The position numbers and the translations under genes were made by a program. Positions 38,157 through 49,717 of a DNA stretch of 64,000 bases are shown piece after piece; positions within the stretch are counted from its first letter, which is position 1; the number at the start of each line of letters is the position of its first letter. Under the pieces are notes generated by a model. That model did not search any database and was not told the origin of the DNA. It saw only the letters and a program-made list of their open reading frames with translations. Origin of the DNA: Bordetella parapertussis (GTDB lineage Bacteria; Pseudomonadota; Gammaproteobacteria; Burkholderiales; SG8-41). The stretch spans positions 51,166-115,165 of the forward strand of contig CAMCYP010000007.1 in the NCBI GenBank assembly GCA_945885345.1, read 5' to 3'.

Positions 38157-39740
38157 TCAGAATCCAAACCGCGGCGCAGCGGACTTGCTATCAGCGCGCG
38201 CCGTGCCCGTGCCGACAATCACCGCATCGCCCTCCTTCAGCTCGCCGCCGAGCAATTCGGTAAACGAGCCGTCACTGATGCCGAGCCGCACACTGACTGA
38301 TTTCGGCGCGCGCGTGCCGTCCGGCACCCACACCGTGCCGCGCGTCGTTGCCACGCCACGTTGTTCAGCCGCAAGCGCCCCATAGCGTTTCAACTGGTCT
38401 TCATTAAGTATCGCGGCAATCTCGGTGCGCGACTGCGCGCGCAAGCGGCCGACTTCTTTTTTGCGCTGCGCCGGATCATCCGCGCTGATCGCTGCAATTT
38501 TTTCCGCAGTCGATTTCTGGATCGCCTCGAGTTTTGTCTGCTGCTCCCCGCTGAGCTCCAGTTCCCTGGTCAATCGTTCGCGCGTGGCCTGGGCCTGCCC
38601 GCCTCCGCCCGGCGCCGCGGCACCCTCGGCCTTCTGCACGCCTGCTTTTTGCGCGCCTGCTTTTTGCGCGTTTTTCTCACCTTTCGCCGGCGCTGCCGCA
38701 CCCGGCGGACGGTAACGCAGTGCGGCATTGGGCACTCGCAGCACCTGGTCGCGATTGGCAACGGTGATGCGTACATTGGTGGTCATCCCCGGCAGCAGCG
38801 TCAAATCGGGATTGGGCGCAGAAATGATCGCCACATAAGTCACCACGTTCTGCACCACCAGCGCAGCCTTGCGCACCTGGGTGATCTTGCCGCGGAAAGT
38901 GCGCCCCGGGAACGAATCGACGGTGAATGTCGCTTCCTGACCGATGGTGATACGGCCGATTTCCGACTCGTCGATCGAAGCCTCAACCTGCATGTCGGTC
39001 AGGTTGCGCGCAATCAGGAACAGCACCGGCGCCTGCAGGCTGGCGGCAACCGTCTGCCCGGCATCCACGCTGCGCGAAATGACGATGCCGTCCACCGGTG
39101 CGCGGATAGTCGTGCGTTCGAGATCAACCTTTGCCTGCGCCAGTTGCGATTCGCGCTGCTTGACCAGCGCTTCGCCATTGCGGATCTGCGCGTCACCGAC
39201 GGCGCGCTGGGCCTGCGCTGATTTAACCTGTTCGCCCGCAGTGGCCACCACGGATTGCGATGTTTCCAGCGCAGCCTGCGACACAAAGCCCTTTTCGACC
39301 AGCATCTGATTGCGCTTGTAACCGCGCTCGGCCTCGGTCATGGCAACCTGGGCGCGCGACACTTCCGCCTGCAGCGCGGCGACATTGGCACGCTGAGTCA
39401 GTACCGTGGCCCGGGCCGCCTCCAGATCCGACATGGCCTGGTTGACACGCAGAACAAACGATTCGGGGTCGATGCGGGCGATGACATCGCCTTTTTTCAC
39501 CACCGAGTTGTAATCGACGAAAATTTCCTTGACCTGCCCGGAGACCTGCGACCCGACCTGCACCGACACCACCGGATTCAGCGTGCCGGTCGCCGAGACT
39601 GCAGCCACCAGATTGCCGCGTTCGACATTGGCCAGACGGAATGCGGGCTGCGCCGGCGTGCTGCCGAAATACCAGTAAACAGCACCTGCAACCCCCAGCG
39701 CCACGGCCACCCCTGCAATCAGCGTTATTTTCTTGTTCAA
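38157..39740 (-). CDS. MacA-like periplasmic adaptor with an inserted helical domain
   Basis: A membrane-fusion protein of 527 aa, about 150 longer than typical MacA. An N-terminal anchor (ITLIAGVAVALGVAGAVYW) is followed by a lipoyl half-motif (VSVQVGSQVSGQVKEIFVD), a coiled-coil hairpin (about residues 100-205), the second lipoyl half (TIRAPVDGIVISRSVDAGQ) and a beta-barrel. Residues about 348-465 are extra: an Ala/Gln/Lys-rich linker, then a charged helical part with LSGEQQTKLEAI and LNEDQLKRY, reminiscent of the LTxxQ helices of Spy/CpxP. A membrane-proximal domain resumes at RGTVWVPDG. It heads the adaptor-ATPase-permease operon. Confidence 0.9.
   Translation of the reverse strand: MNKKITLIAGVAVALGVAGAVYWYFGSTPAQPAFRLANVERGNLVAAVSATGTLNPVVSVQVGSQVSGQVKEIFVDYNSVVKKGDVIARIDPESFVLRVNQAMSDLEAARATVLTQRANVAALQAEVSRAQVAMTEAERGYKRNQMLVEKGFVSQAALETSQSVVATAGEQVKSAQAQRAVGDAQIRNGEALVKQRESQLAQAKVDLERTTIRAPVDGIVISRSVDAGQTVAASLQAPVLFLIARNLTDMQVEASIDESEIGRITIGQEATFTVDSFPGRTFRGKITQVRKAALVVQNVVTYVAIISAPNPDLTLLPGMTTNVRITVANRDQVLRVPNAALRYRPPGAAAPAKGEKNAQKAGAQKAGVQKAEGAAAPGGGGQAQATRERLTRELELSGEQQTKLEAIQKSTAEKIAAISADDPAQRKKEVGRLRAQSRTEIAAILNEDQLKRYGALAAEQRGVATTRGTVWVPDGTRAPKSVSVRLGISDGSFTELLGGELKEGDAVIVGTGTARADSKSAAPRFGF
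38641..38670. repeat. exact tandem duplication of a 15-base unit inside the adaptor gene
   Basis: CCTGCTTTTTGCGCG occurs twice head to tail and keeps the reading frame, adding five residues to the Ala/Gln/Lys linker of the MacA-like protein. Confidence 0.85.
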
Positions 39741-39824
39741 GGTTTACCCGGTTAAAAACAGAATGATGAAAACACAAAGAAGACGCTAATCATGCTCCAC
39801 GGCGATAACCGGCCGCGAAGGCAA

Positions 39825-40196
39825 TCAATAACTGTCGCGCGCCGCCGGGGGCGGCGCCAGTTCACGCACGGCATCACGCACCGCGCGCTCCACAAACTGC
39901 GTCAGGGCCATGCCGGCGATCAGGCCGCGCAGCTGCAATTCACTGCCTGCCGCCTCCAGCCGTTTGCCCAGCGCCTCCGGAAAGGGCGGCGGCGGCCGGC
40001 CCTCGGCGGCGGCGCGCATCGAGGCCCGCAAGTGGGCGAACAACTGGCCGACATCATCCTCGGTCACCACGCCGCCCAACAACATCCGCAGTTCGGGCGA
40101 GACCTCGACGCGTGCCGGCGGCACCGGCTCCGCAGCCTGCGCCGGCAGCGACAACATCGCGGCCAGCATCATCATCAATAACGTACGCTGCAACAT
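39825..40196 (-). CDS. small exported hypothetical protein
   Basis: A 123 aa protein whose ATG at 40194-40196 follows GAGGTG; the slightly longer GTG-started frame is rejected. The N-terminus (MLQRTLLMMMLAAMLSLPAQAA) is a signal peptide. The mature part is mostly helical, with a Pro-rich stretch (GRPPPPFPEAL) and C-terminus RELAPPPAARDSY. I recognise no family. It lies 84 bases upstream of the MacA-like gene and 74 bases downstream of thiC on the same strand. It may be a periplasmic accessory of the efflux operon, but that is only positional. Confidence 0.6.
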   Translation of the reverse strand: MLQRTLLMMMLAAMLSLPAQAAEPVPPARVEVSPELRMLLGGVVTEDDVGQLFAHLRASMRAAAEGRPPPPFPEALGKRLEAAGSELQLRGLIAGMALTQFVERAVRDAVRELAPPPAARDSY

Positions 40197-40270
40197 GGTC
40201 ACCTCACTGTGGTGTCCTGTTTAACGCCAGCGGATGCGGCCGGTGTACCGGCGGGTCACTCCGACAGCGT

Positions 40271-42304
<2,034 letters not shown>

Positions 42305-42422
42305 TGGTGTTTACGCTAATGGAATTATGGGATAATTGCAAGCAAGCAGTGGCGTTTTTCAAGCCCCATTCCAGATACGAATTCCTCTTGAATTTCCCCT
42401 TTCTTACAAGCAGTTATCGGCC

Positions 42423-43106
42423 ATGAACTTTTCCGCCAATTCAGCACCCCGCATGGATATCGAACACGCCCGCTTCAACATGGTTGAACAGCAGATCCGG
42501 CCCTGGGATGTGCTGGATCCGGTGGTGCTTGATCTGCTGATGCGCCTGCATCGCGAAGATTTCGTGCCGGAACAGCATCGCGCGCTGGCCTTTGCCGATC
42601 TGGAAATCCCGCTGGGCCATGGCGAAACCATGCTTTCCCCCAAACTCGAAGCGCGCATGCTGCAGGAACTCGGCATACAGCGCGGCGACTCGATACTCGA
42701 AGTCGGCACCGGCAGCGGCTACATGACCGCACTGCTGGCCAGCCTCGGCCGCCATGTCTACAGCGTCGATATCGTCCCTGAATTCACACGCAGCGCCGCC
42801 GCACGCCTCGCCGCACACAACATCAGCAATGTCACGCTGGAAAGCGGCGACGCCGCGCGCGGCTGGGACAAACACGGGCCGTACGATGTCATCGTACTCA
42901 CCGGTTCGGTGCCGGTGCTGCCCGAAAGTTTCCAGCAAAGCCTGAATCCCGGCGGCCGCCTGCTCGCCGTCACCGGCACCGCGCCGGCGATGCATGCGCA
43001 GCTGCTGACACGCGCCGACGGCGGCGCCTGCAGTGCCGTCACCCTGTTCGAAACCTGCATAGCTCCATTGAAAAACGCGCTGCAACTGCAACGTTTCGTC
43101 TTTTAA
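42423..43106 (+). CDS. protein-L-isoaspartate O-methyltransferase-like protein
   Basis: A SAM-dependent methyltransferase of the PCMT family, 227 aa from the ATG at 42423. An internal Met at residue 11 (MDIEHARFNMVEQQIRPWD) is an alternative start. The SAM motif is ILEVGTGSGYMTALLASLG (about residues 88-106), preceded by GETMLSPKLEARMLQEL. This shortened PCMT type often sits before tolC in betaproteobacteria, as here with a 14-base gap. Its true substrate may not be isoaspartate. Confidence 0.85.
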   Translation: MNFSANSAPRMDIEHARFNMVEQQIRPWDVLDPVVLDLLMRLHREDFVPEQHRALAFADLEIPLGHGETMLSPKLEARMLQELGIQRGDSILEVGTGSGYMTALLASLGRHVYSVDIVPEFTRSAAARLAAHNISNVTLESGDAARGWDKHGPYDVIVLTGSVPVLPESFQQSLNPGGRLLAVTGTAPAMHAQLLTRADGGACSAVTLFETCIAPLKNALQLQRFVF

Positions 43107-43120
43107 GGCGTCACATCCCC

Positions 43121-44452
43121 ATGCGTCGCGTACACCTTGGCAGTTTTATTGCACTTGTACTGCTGGCGATCCAGCCTGCGGCCGCGGCGGACCTGCTGGA
43201 AATCTATCGTGCCGCGCTGTCTTCGGACCCGGTGTACAACAGTGCGCGCGCCAGCTGGGCCGCCGGCCAGGAAAAGCTGCCGCAAGGCCGCGCAGGACTG
43301 CTGCCCCAGGCGACCGCGTCGGCATCCACGCAGCATAACGACCGCGAACTGAGGTTCCGCGATCCGGCGCTGCCCGGCAGTCGCGGCCAGTACAACTCAA
43401 ATTCCGCTTCGGTCTCGGTTACCCAGCCGATCTACCGCATGCAGAATTTCATTGCCTACGATCAGGGCAAGACGCTAGTCGCGCTGGCCGACGCACAACT
43501 CGCCTCCGTCGGACAGGACCTGATACTGCGCAGCGCGCAGGCCTATTTCGACGTGCTGCTGGCCAGCGACAACGTGGCCTTCGTACAGGCACAGAAAACC
43601 GCGATCGGCCAGCAACTGGAACAGGCCAAGCGCAATTTCGAAGTCGGCAACGCCACCATCACCGATACCCATGAAGCCCAGGCCCGCTACGACCTGGTGA
43701 CTTCGCAGGAAATCGCGGCACGCAACGACCTGGAAGTCAAAAACCGCGCGCTTGAGCAACTGATCGGACGCAGCGCCCCGGGATTGGCCGCACTGGGCAA
43801 AGGCTTAGTGTTGCAGCCGCCCAACCCGGCATCCATGGAACAGTGGGTGGAGCAGGCACGGCTCAGCAGTCCTCAGGTACGCATCGCGCAGGAAAACCTG
43901 ACCTTCGCCTCCCAGGATGTCAAACGCAACCGCGGCGCCCATCATCCCACCGTTGATGCCTTTGCCAGCTATACCGACTCGGGCACCGGCTCCGGCGTAC
44001 AGGGCGGATCCGGCAACGACTCAACCTCCAGAATTATCGGCCTGCAACTGGCGATTCCCTTGTATCAGGGCGGCATCGTCAATTCCCGCGTGCGCGAAGC
44101 CATTGCCAATGAAGACAAGGCGCGACAGGATCTGGAAAACGCAATGCGCAGCGCAGAGCTCGCCGCACGCCAGGGATACCTCGGCGTCACCAGCGGCATC
44201 GCACAGGTGCGCGCACTCGAAGCCGCGCTGGTGTCCAGCCAGAGTTCGCTGGATTCGACACGGCTCGGGCAGGAAGTCGGCGTGCGCACCCAGGTCGATG
44301 TGCTCAATGCGCAACAACAATTGTTCAGCGCGCGTCGCGATCTGGCGCAGGCGCGTTACAACTACATCCTGTCGCTGCTGCGGCTGACGGCCTCGGGCGG
44401 GCAGCTGGGTGAAACCGACCTGCAACGCGTCAACGCCTGGCTGGAGAAGTAA
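43121..44452 (+). CDS. tolC: TolC family outer-membrane efflux protein
   Basis: Outer-membrane channel of type I secretion and efflux pumps, 443 aa. A signal peptide (MRRVHLGSFIALVLLAIQPAAAA) precedes two OEP repeats, with DLLEIYRAALSSDPVYNSA, SVSVTQPIYRMQNF and, in the second half, GLQLAIPLYQGGIVNSRV. The helical parts fit the alpha barrel. It could pair with the MacAB-like pump in this window. It converges on waaA. Confidence 0.93.
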   Translation: MRRVHLGSFIALVLLAIQPAAAADLLEIYRAALSSDPVYNSARASWAAGQEKLPQGRAGLLPQATASASTQHNDRELRFRDPALPGSRGQYNSNSASVSVTQPIYRMQNFIAYDQGKTLVALADAQLASVGQDLILRSAQAYFDVLLASDNVAFVQAQKTAIGQQLEQAKRNFEVGNATITDTHEAQARYDLVTSQEIAARNDLEVKNRALEQLIGRSAPGLAALGKGLVLQPPNPASMEQWVEQARLSSPQVRIAQENLTFASQDVKRNRGAHHPTVDAFASYTDSGTGSGVQGGSGNDSTSRIIGLQLAIPLYQGGIVNSRVREAIANEDKARQDLENAMRSAELAARQGYLGVTSGIAQVRALEAALVSSQSSLDSTRLGQEVGVRTQVDVLNAQQQLFSARRDLAQARYNYILSLLRLTASGGQLGETDLQRVNAWLEK

Positions 44453-44470
44453 CCGGTAAGCCACGCTCGA

Positions 44471-44489
44471 TGAGTATTAAAAATACTCA
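44471..44489. terminator. short hairpin between convergent tolC and waaA
   Basis: TGAGTAT-TAAAA-ATACTCA forms a seven-base stem in the 47-base gap, followed by an A-rich stretch. It is AT-rich and weak as a terminator, but its position suits one on either strand. Confidence 0.4.
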
Positions 44490-44501
44490 ATAAAAACAAT
44501 T
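44487..44501 (+). repeat. copy 3 of the exact 15-mer TCAATAAAAACAATT
   Basis: Overlaps the hairpin above and the waaA stop codon. With TTATTGA just downstream it also forms a small inverted repeat. Confidence 0.5.
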
Positions 44502-45747
44502 ACTTATTGACATCCAGCAGGGCCAGCACCCGCTGCGTTGCGCCGCGGTGTGCCGCAGTAAATACCAATCCCGCGTCTCCCATGCGCTGTGCACGCAATG
44601 GATCGGCTGCAAGCTGCAGTGCCAGTGCCACCGCTGCCGCCAGATCATTGACGCGCGTTGCCGCACCCGCTGCGACCGCAGCCTCCGCCGCTTCTGCAAA
44701 GTTGTACGTTGACGGCCCGATGATCACCGGCCGGCCCAGCGCACAAGGCTCGATCAGGCTGTGCGCGCCATAAGGCAGGAAACTGCCGCCCATCAGCACC
44801 ACATCGCAGGCGGCGTAGTACATGAACATCTCGCCCATGCTGTCGCCGAGCAACACGGCGGTATCGGCGGCCAGCGGATCGCCCGCACTGCGCCGCTGCA
44901 GGCGCAGACCGCGCGCCGCAATCAGTCTGGCCACCTCGTCAAAGCGCTGCGGATGCCGCGGCACGATGATCAACAGGGCATCGCGCAAACCGGCACGTTG
45001 CGCGGCGTCCAGCAACAAGGCCTCTTCGCCCTCGCGCGTACTCGCTGCCAGCAGCACCGGTCGCACACCGGCGCTCTGGCGCAGCACTTTGCCCTGCGCC
45101 ACCTGCGATGCCGGCACTTCAAGATCAAATTTCAGATTGCCGGTGACGCTGACCCGCTCCGCACCCAATGCCTGCAGGCGCAGGGCGTCATCCTGCGACT
45201 GCGCAGCAATCGCGCGAAACCCGCGCATCGCATCGCGCGCCAGCGTGCCGCTGCGCTGATAACCGCGCAAAGACCGTTCCGACAGGCGGGCATTGACCAG
45301 GTACAGCGGAATGTCGCGACTCGCCGCGGCGTGGATCAGGTTGGGCCAAACCTCCGTTTCCATCAGCACGCCGGCCGCCGGCCGGAAGCGATCCAGAAAC
45401 CGCGCCACCGCACCCGGATAGTCGTACGGCAGATAACAGCGCATCACGCGATCACCGAACAATGCCGTGCCGGTTTCGCGTCCGGTCGGCGTCATGTGCG
45501 TCAGCAGGATGCGATGCTGCGGATAACGCAGCTGCAATGCGCCGATCAGCGGCTCGGCTGCGCGGGTTTCGCCAACCGACACCGCATGCACCCACAGCCA
45601 CGGCCCCGCTGCAACGGCAGCGTCGTAAAAACCAAACCGTTCCCGTACATGCCGCAGGTACTCGCGCTGGCGACGCGAGCGCCACAGCAGGCGCAGCAGC
45701 AACAGCGGCGTCGCCGCGTAGAGCAGGATGATGTAGAGATGGCGCAT
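44500..45747 (-). CDS. waaA: 3-deoxy-D-manno-octulosonic acid (Kdo) transferase
   Basis: Adds Kdo residues to lipid IVA at the inner membrane during lipopolysaccharide core synthesis. The 415 aa protein has an N-terminal anchor helix (IILLYAATPLLLLRLLW), WLWVHAVSVGETRAAEPLI, LMETEVWPNLI and NARLSERSLRGY. The C-terminal GT-B half has GGSFLPYGAHSLIEPCALG-type sequence (MGGSFLPYGAHSLIEP). It is downstream of waaC across a large repeat array. Confidence 0.96.
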   Translation of the reverse strand: MRHLYIILLYAATPLLLLRLLWRSRRQREYLRHVRERFGFYDAAVAAGPWLWVHAVSVGETRAAEPLIGALQLRYPQHRILLTHMTPTGRETGTALFGDRVMRCYLPYDYPGAVARFLDRFRPAAGVLMETEVWPNLIHAAASRDIPLYLVNARLSERSLRGYQRSGTLARDAMRGFRAIAAQSQDDALRLQALGAERVSVTGNLKFDLEVPASQVAQGKVLRQSAGVRPVLLAASTREGEEALLLDAAQRAGLRDALLIIVPRHPQRFDEVARLIAARGLRLQRRSAGDPLAADTAVLLGDSMGEMFMYYAACDVVLMGGSFLPYGAHSLIEPCALGRPVIIGPSTYNFAEAAEAAVAAGAATRVNDLAAAVALALQLAADPLRAQRMGDAGLVFTAAHRGATQRVLALLDVNK

Positions 45748-45762
45748 TGGTTGCTGTTATTT

Positions 45763-45955
45763 GGTGATTAGGTGATTGGGTGATTAGGTGATTAGGTGAT
45801 TAGGTAATTAGGTAATTAGGTAATTAGGTAATTAGGTAATTAGTGGATTGAGCCATAAAAGAATGTCGAAGACTATTTCAATCACTTAATCACTTAATCA
45901 CTTAATCACTTAATCACTTTACTTAGTCACTTTTCTTAATCACTTAGTCCCTTAA
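45763..45955. repeat. large opposed octamer arrays between waaC and waaA
   Basis: Ten perfect-period 8-base units (GGTGATTA, one GGTGATTG, then five GGTAATTA) fill 45763-45842. After about 37 bases of spacer, five exact AATCACTT units fill 45880-45919. Degenerate copies then run to about 45955, into the last codons of waaC. The two halves are reverse-complementary in type and could form a very long hairpin. Confidence 0.9.
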
Positions 45956-46889
45956 TTACAGCAAGCACCTCAGCCACCGCCGGCGGCATGCCGATACCAC
46001 CAAGATTCACGCCCCGCGCACAGGCATACAAACCGGTCGCCGCGGGATCGGTCGCACAATAAATGCCGACGGTCGGCACACCCAGCGCGCCGGCGAGATG
46101 CGTCAGCCCGGTGTCGGTGCCGACGACCACACGCGCCTGTGCCAGCAAGGACGCCAGCGCAGCAAGATCCAGACGCGCGGGCACGATCGCCTGCGGAATT
46201 TTTTGCATCAGGCGCTGGCTGCGTTGCTGTTCCACCGCCGTGCCCCAGGGCAACACGCTGCTGATGCCCTGCGCGGCAAGCGCCTGGCCCAATTCAATCC
46301 AGCGTTCTTCCGGCCACAATTTACGATCCGCGCTGGTGGCATGCAGCAACACCGCATACGGATTATTGTTCAGCCAGGAAAAGCTCTGTGCCGCAGCCGT
46401 GATGCCGTACTGTGCCGGCGCAGACAGTGTGTAACCGAGCGCCTGCGCTGCAAGTTGCCGGTTGCGCTCAACGGCATGCTGTCCCCAGGGCACGTGATAC
46501 CTGTGGTCATAAAACAAACCCAGCGGCTCGCGCGAACTTTGCCGATCCAGTCCATGACTGACACCGCGCGCTGCGCCGGCAATCCATGCACTTTTCAGCA
46601 AACCCTGGGTATCGATCACCGCATCGTAGTCCTTCGCACGCAATGCACCGATGAACCTGCGCACCTCGCCCCACACCGCAGGCCGCCACAAACCGCGCCG
46701 CCAGCGCCGCACGGCCACCGGCAACACCCCGGACACACGCGGATGCAAACGCGGAATCGCCGCAAAAGCCTCTTCCACCACCCAGGCGATGTGCACATCC
46801 GGCCGCGCCGCGGCAATATCCGCGACCACCGGCAGGTTGTGCACGACATCGCCCAGTGAAGAGGTTTTGATCAGCAGGATGCGCGGCAT
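45936..46889 (-). CDS. waaC: lipopolysaccharide heptosyltransferase I
   Basis: GT9-family enzyme that transfers heptose from ADP-heptose to Kdo in the LPS inner core. The 317 aa frame starts at the ATG at 46887-46889; a one-codon-longer version would start at TTG. Motifs are PRILLIKTSSLGDVVHNLP, AWVVEEAFAAIPRLHP, and the C-terminal VVGTDTGLTHLAGALGVPTVGIY. Its tail overlaps the degenerate edge of the octamer array. It is divergent from cysC. Confidence 0.94.
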   Translation of the reverse strand: MPRILLIKTSSLGDVVHNLPVVADIAAARPDVHIAWVVEEAFAAIPRLHPRVSGVLPVAVRRWRRGLWRPAVWGEVRRFIGALRAKDYDAVIDTQGLLKSAWIAGAARGVSHGLDRQSSREPLGLFYDHRYHVPWGQHAVERNRQLAAQALGYTLSAPAQYGITAAAQSFSWLNNNPYAVLLHATSADRKLWPEERWIELGQALAAQGISSVLPWGTAVEQQRSQRLMQKIPQAIVPARLDLAALASLLAQARVVVGTDTGLTHLAGALGVPTVGIYCATDPAATGLYACARGVNLGGIGMPPAVAEVLAVIKGLSD

Positions 46890-46987
46890 CAATCAGGAAA
46901 AACTACGTTCGGAAGCATGGTTTAGCCTACACGTAAACGATTGTTCCGCATAGAATATCCACCTCTTTGATGATCAGGTATTACGTC

Positions 46988-47629
46988 ATGACTAAACCTC
47001 AGGTCGTCTGGCATCCTTCGCTGGTAACCCGCGAACAGCGCGAAACTGCGAACGGCCATAAGGCAGCCGTCGTGTGGTTCACCGGTCTGCCCGGTTCCGG
47101 TAAATCGACCACGGCACATGAAGTGGAGCGCCTGCTTTTTGCCATGGGCTGCCAGGTGTATGTACTGGACGGCGACAACGTGCGCCATGGCCTGAGCGCC
47201 GACCTCGGTTTCAGCCCGGAACACCGCGACGAACATCTGCGCCGGATCGCGGAACTGTCGCTGCTGATTTACCGGGCCGGAATGATCGTGCTGTGCGCAT
47301 TCGTATCGCCGACACGTGCCAGCCGCGACAAGGTCCGCGGGCTGATTCCCGCGGGCGCGTTCTTCGAAACCTGGTGCCAATGCCCCGCCACCGTCTGCGC
47401 CGAACGCGATCCCAAGGGTTTTTATGCCAAGGCACAAGCCGGGCAGATCAAAAATTACACGGGCGTATCAGCGCCTTACGAAGAACCGGAGGCAGCCGAA
47501 CTGCTGCTGAACACAGCAGCACATTCCGCCGGACATTGCGCCGACAGCGTCATTGAAATGCTGCAACAGCGCGGCATCATCACCCCTGCCTCAACACAGG
47601 CAACATCAGTGAAACGGATCGGAACATGA
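46988..47629 (+). CDS. cysC: adenylylsulfate (APS) kinase
   Basis: Phosphorylates APS to PAPS, the sulfate donor. The 213 aa frame starts at the ATG at 46988, with AGG about ten bases upstream. It shows the P-loop [32 protein letters not shown], the [12 protein letters not shown] block, and the lid [14 protein letters not shown]. No cysD/cysN sulfate adenylyltransferase or reductive pathway gene is nearby. It overlaps rfbB by four bases and so is part of the rhamnose operon. A sulfotransferase gene lies 6 kb away, which suggests PAPS is made for glycan sulfation. Confidence 0.95.
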   Translation: MTKPQVVWHPSLVTREQRETANGHKAAVVWFTGLPGSGKSTTAHEVERLLFAMGCQVYVLDGDNVRHGLSADLGFSPEHRDEHLRRIAELSLLIYRAGMIVLCAFVSPTRASRDKVRGLIPAGAFFETWCQCPATVCAERDPKGFYAKAQAGQIKNYTGVSAPYEEPEAAELLLNTAAHSAGHCADSVIEMLQQRGIITPASTQATSVKRIGT

Positions 47630-48684
47630 TCCTGGTTACCGGCGGCGCAGGCTTCATCGGCGCCAATTTCGTCCTCGACTGGATCGCCACTGAAGGCTCA
47701 CCGGTCGTCAACCTCGACAAGCTGACCTATGCCGGCAATCCGGCGAATCTGGCATCGCTCAAGGGCGACGGCCGTTACGTGTTTGCGCAGGGTGATATCT
47801 GCGACCGTGCACTGGTCGCCAGCCTGCTGCAAAAATACCAGCCGCAGGCCATCGTGCATTTTGCCGCAGAAAGCCATGTCGACCGTTCGATCCACGGCCC
47901 CGGCGAATTCGTGCAGACCAATGTCGTCGGCACCTTCAGCCTGCTCGAAGAGACGCGTGCGTACTGGGGCACGCTGGCCGAGCCGGAAAAAAACCGCTTC
48001 CGCTTTTTGCATGTCTCGACCGACGAGGTGTACGGTTCGCTCAGCAGCACCGATCCCGCGTTCAGCGAAACCACGCCCTACGCGCCGAACAGCCCCTATG
48101 CCGCATCCAAGGCCGCGTCCGACCACCTGGTGCGCGCCTATCACCACACTTACGGCCTGCCGGTCATCACCACCAACTGCTCCAACAATTACGGCCCGCT
48201 GCAGTTTCCGGAAAAACTGATTCCGCTGATGATCCTCAACGCGCTGAGCGGCAAACCGCTGCCGGTGTACGGCGACGGCAAAAACGTGCGCGACTGGCTC
48301 TACGTCGGCGATCATTGCTCGGGCATCCGCGCCGCACTGGCCAAAGGAAAACCCGGCGAAACCTACAACATCGGCGGCAACAGCGAAAAAACCAATCTCG
48401 AAGTGGTGCATGCGGTGTGCGCGATCCTCGACGAACTGCATCCCGCCGGCGCGCCGCACGCCAAACTGATCACCTACGTCAAAGACCGCGCGGGCCATGA
48501 CTGGCGTTATGCCATCAACGCCTCGAAAATCCGGCAGGAACTGGGCTGGGAGCCACAGGAACGTTTTGAAAAAGGCCTGCGCAAAACTGTCGAGTGGTAT
48601 CTCGCGCGTGGCGACTGGATACAGAACGTAGTCAGCGGCGAATATCGCAAGTGGGTTGACCTGAATTACGCCGCGCGGAAATAA
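47626..48684 (+). CDS. rfbB: dTDP-glucose 4,6-dehydratase
   Basis: Second step of dTDP-L-rhamnose synthesis. The 352 aa extended SDR has [15 protein letters not shown], the catalytic [11 protein letters not shown] and [12 protein letters not shown] (YxxxK), [14 protein letters not shown] and [18 protein letters not shown] overlap with cysC couples the two genes. Confidence 0.96.
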   Translation: MILVTGGAGFIGANFVLDWIATEGSPVVNLDKLTYAGNPANLASLKGDGRYVFAQGDICDRALVASLLQKYQPQAIVHFAAESHVDRSIHGPGEFVQTNVVGTFSLLEETRAYWGTLAEPEKNRFRFLHVSTDEVYGSLSSTDPAFSETTPYAPNSPYAASKAASDHLVRAYHHTYGLPVITTNCSNNYGPLQFPEKLIPLMILNALSGKPLPVYGDGKNVRDWLYVGDHCSGIRAALAKGKPGETYNIGGNSEKTNLEVVHAVCAILDELHPAGAPHAKLITYVKDRAGHDWRYAINASKIRQELGWEPQERFEKGLRKTVEWYLARGDWIQNVVSGEYRKWVDLNYAARK

Positions 48685-48691
48685 CAGCAAA

Positions 48692-49594
48692 GTGTCACCC
48701 TTGCAAACCGTCTTACTTTTCGGAAAAACCGGGCAGGTCGGTTTTGAATTGGAACGCGCGCTCAGCCCGGTCTGCCGCCTGATCGCTCCCGGCCATACCG
48801 AAACCGATCTGACCAATCCCGTCTCGATACGCGCTGCGGTGACAGTCAACAAACCGGACATCATCGTCAACGCCGCCGGTTTCACCATCGTCGATGCCGC
48901 CGAATCCCAGCCTGAACTCGCGATGCAGCTCAACGCCACGGCGCCCGGCATCATCGCGGAATGCGCCGAAAAATGCGGTGCGGTGCTGATTCATTACTCA
49001 ACCACTTTTGTATTTGACGGCACCCGGCGCGAACCTTACGTCGAAACCGACACCCCCAATCCGGTCAATGCCTACGGTCGCAGCAAACTGGCCGGCGAAC
49101 GCGCAGTGATGGATGCATGCCGGCGCCACCTGATCCTGCGCGCCAACTGGGTGTACAGCGCACGGCGCACAAACTTTGCGCTGACGATGCTGAAGCTGGC
49201 GCGCGAAAAAGCGGAACTTGAAATCGTCGACGATCAGATTGGCTCGCCGACCTGGGCGCGGGACTATGCTGCAGCCACGGCACAACTGATCGCGGACACC
49301 GGCCGGTTGCGCGAGAACCCCGGCATATATCACCTGTCGGCGCAGTCACACTGCTCGCGCATGCAATGGGCGCAAAAGCTGATTGACTGTGCCCGGGCAG
49401 TGCCCGGCTCCGAAAAAGGCTGGGCCACGTTGCGTCCGACGAGCACCGCGCAATACCCCCATTCCGCGCCTCGGCCGCTGTACACCGTCACCAGCAACCG
49501 CAAAATCGAAGAGACCTTTGGCATCCGCATGCCTGTATGGGAAGATCGCGTCGAGACTTTTGTGCGCTCGCTGCCGCAGCAATATAGGACGTGA
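48692..49594 (+). CDS. RmlD-family dTDP-4-dehydrorhamnose reductase paralogue
   Basis: A 300 aa SDR of the RmlD family starting at GTG (48692-48694), eight bases after rfbB. The Rossmann site is LLFGKTGQVGFELERAL. The YxxxK pair is kept in NAYGRSKLAGE, but the usual STDYVFDG block reads STTFVFDG, so two positions conserved in RmlD (Asp, Tyr) are changed. A second, canonical rfbD lies at the operon end. It may be a diverged reductase acting on another 4-keto sugar, or a redundant copy. Confidence 0.82.
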   Translation: MSPLQTVLLFGKTGQVGFELERALSPVCRLIAPGHTETDLTNPVSIRAAVTVNKPDIIVNAAGFTIVDAAESQPELAMQLNATAPGIIAECAEKCGAVLIHYSTTFVFDGTRREPYVETDTPNPVNAYGRSKLAGERAVMDACRRHLILRANWVYSARRTNFALTMLKLAREKAELEIVDDQIGSPTWARDYAAATAQLIADTGRLRENPGIYHLSAQSHCSRMQWAQKLIDCARAVPGSEKGWATLRPTSTAQYPHSAPRPLYTVTSNRKIEETFGIRMPVWEDRVETFVRSLPQQYRT

Positions 49595-49709
49595 TTAAAA
49601 GCGTGATTAAGTGATTAGGTAACCAGGTGATTGAGTCGATGGATGCCGATCGGGTTAATCACTTAATCACCTCGTCACCTAATCACACCTCTAATTACTT
49701 AATCACCAG
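49591..49709. repeat. octamer arrays upstream of the four-helix-bundle gene
   Basis: Starts at the stop of the preceding gene with GTGATTAA-type units (49603-49642 region: GTGATTAA, GTGATTAG, GTAACCAG, GTGATTGA). After about 22 bases, AATCACTT, AATCACCT, CGTCACCT, AATCACAC and further degenerate units run to AATCACCA at 49709. Confidence 0.8.
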
Positions 49710-49717
49710 GGGGGGTT

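Noticed and set aside
45763..45955. CRISPR-like array
   Set aside because: Units are 8 bases with no unique spacers; this is a simple tandem repeat, and no cas genes are present.
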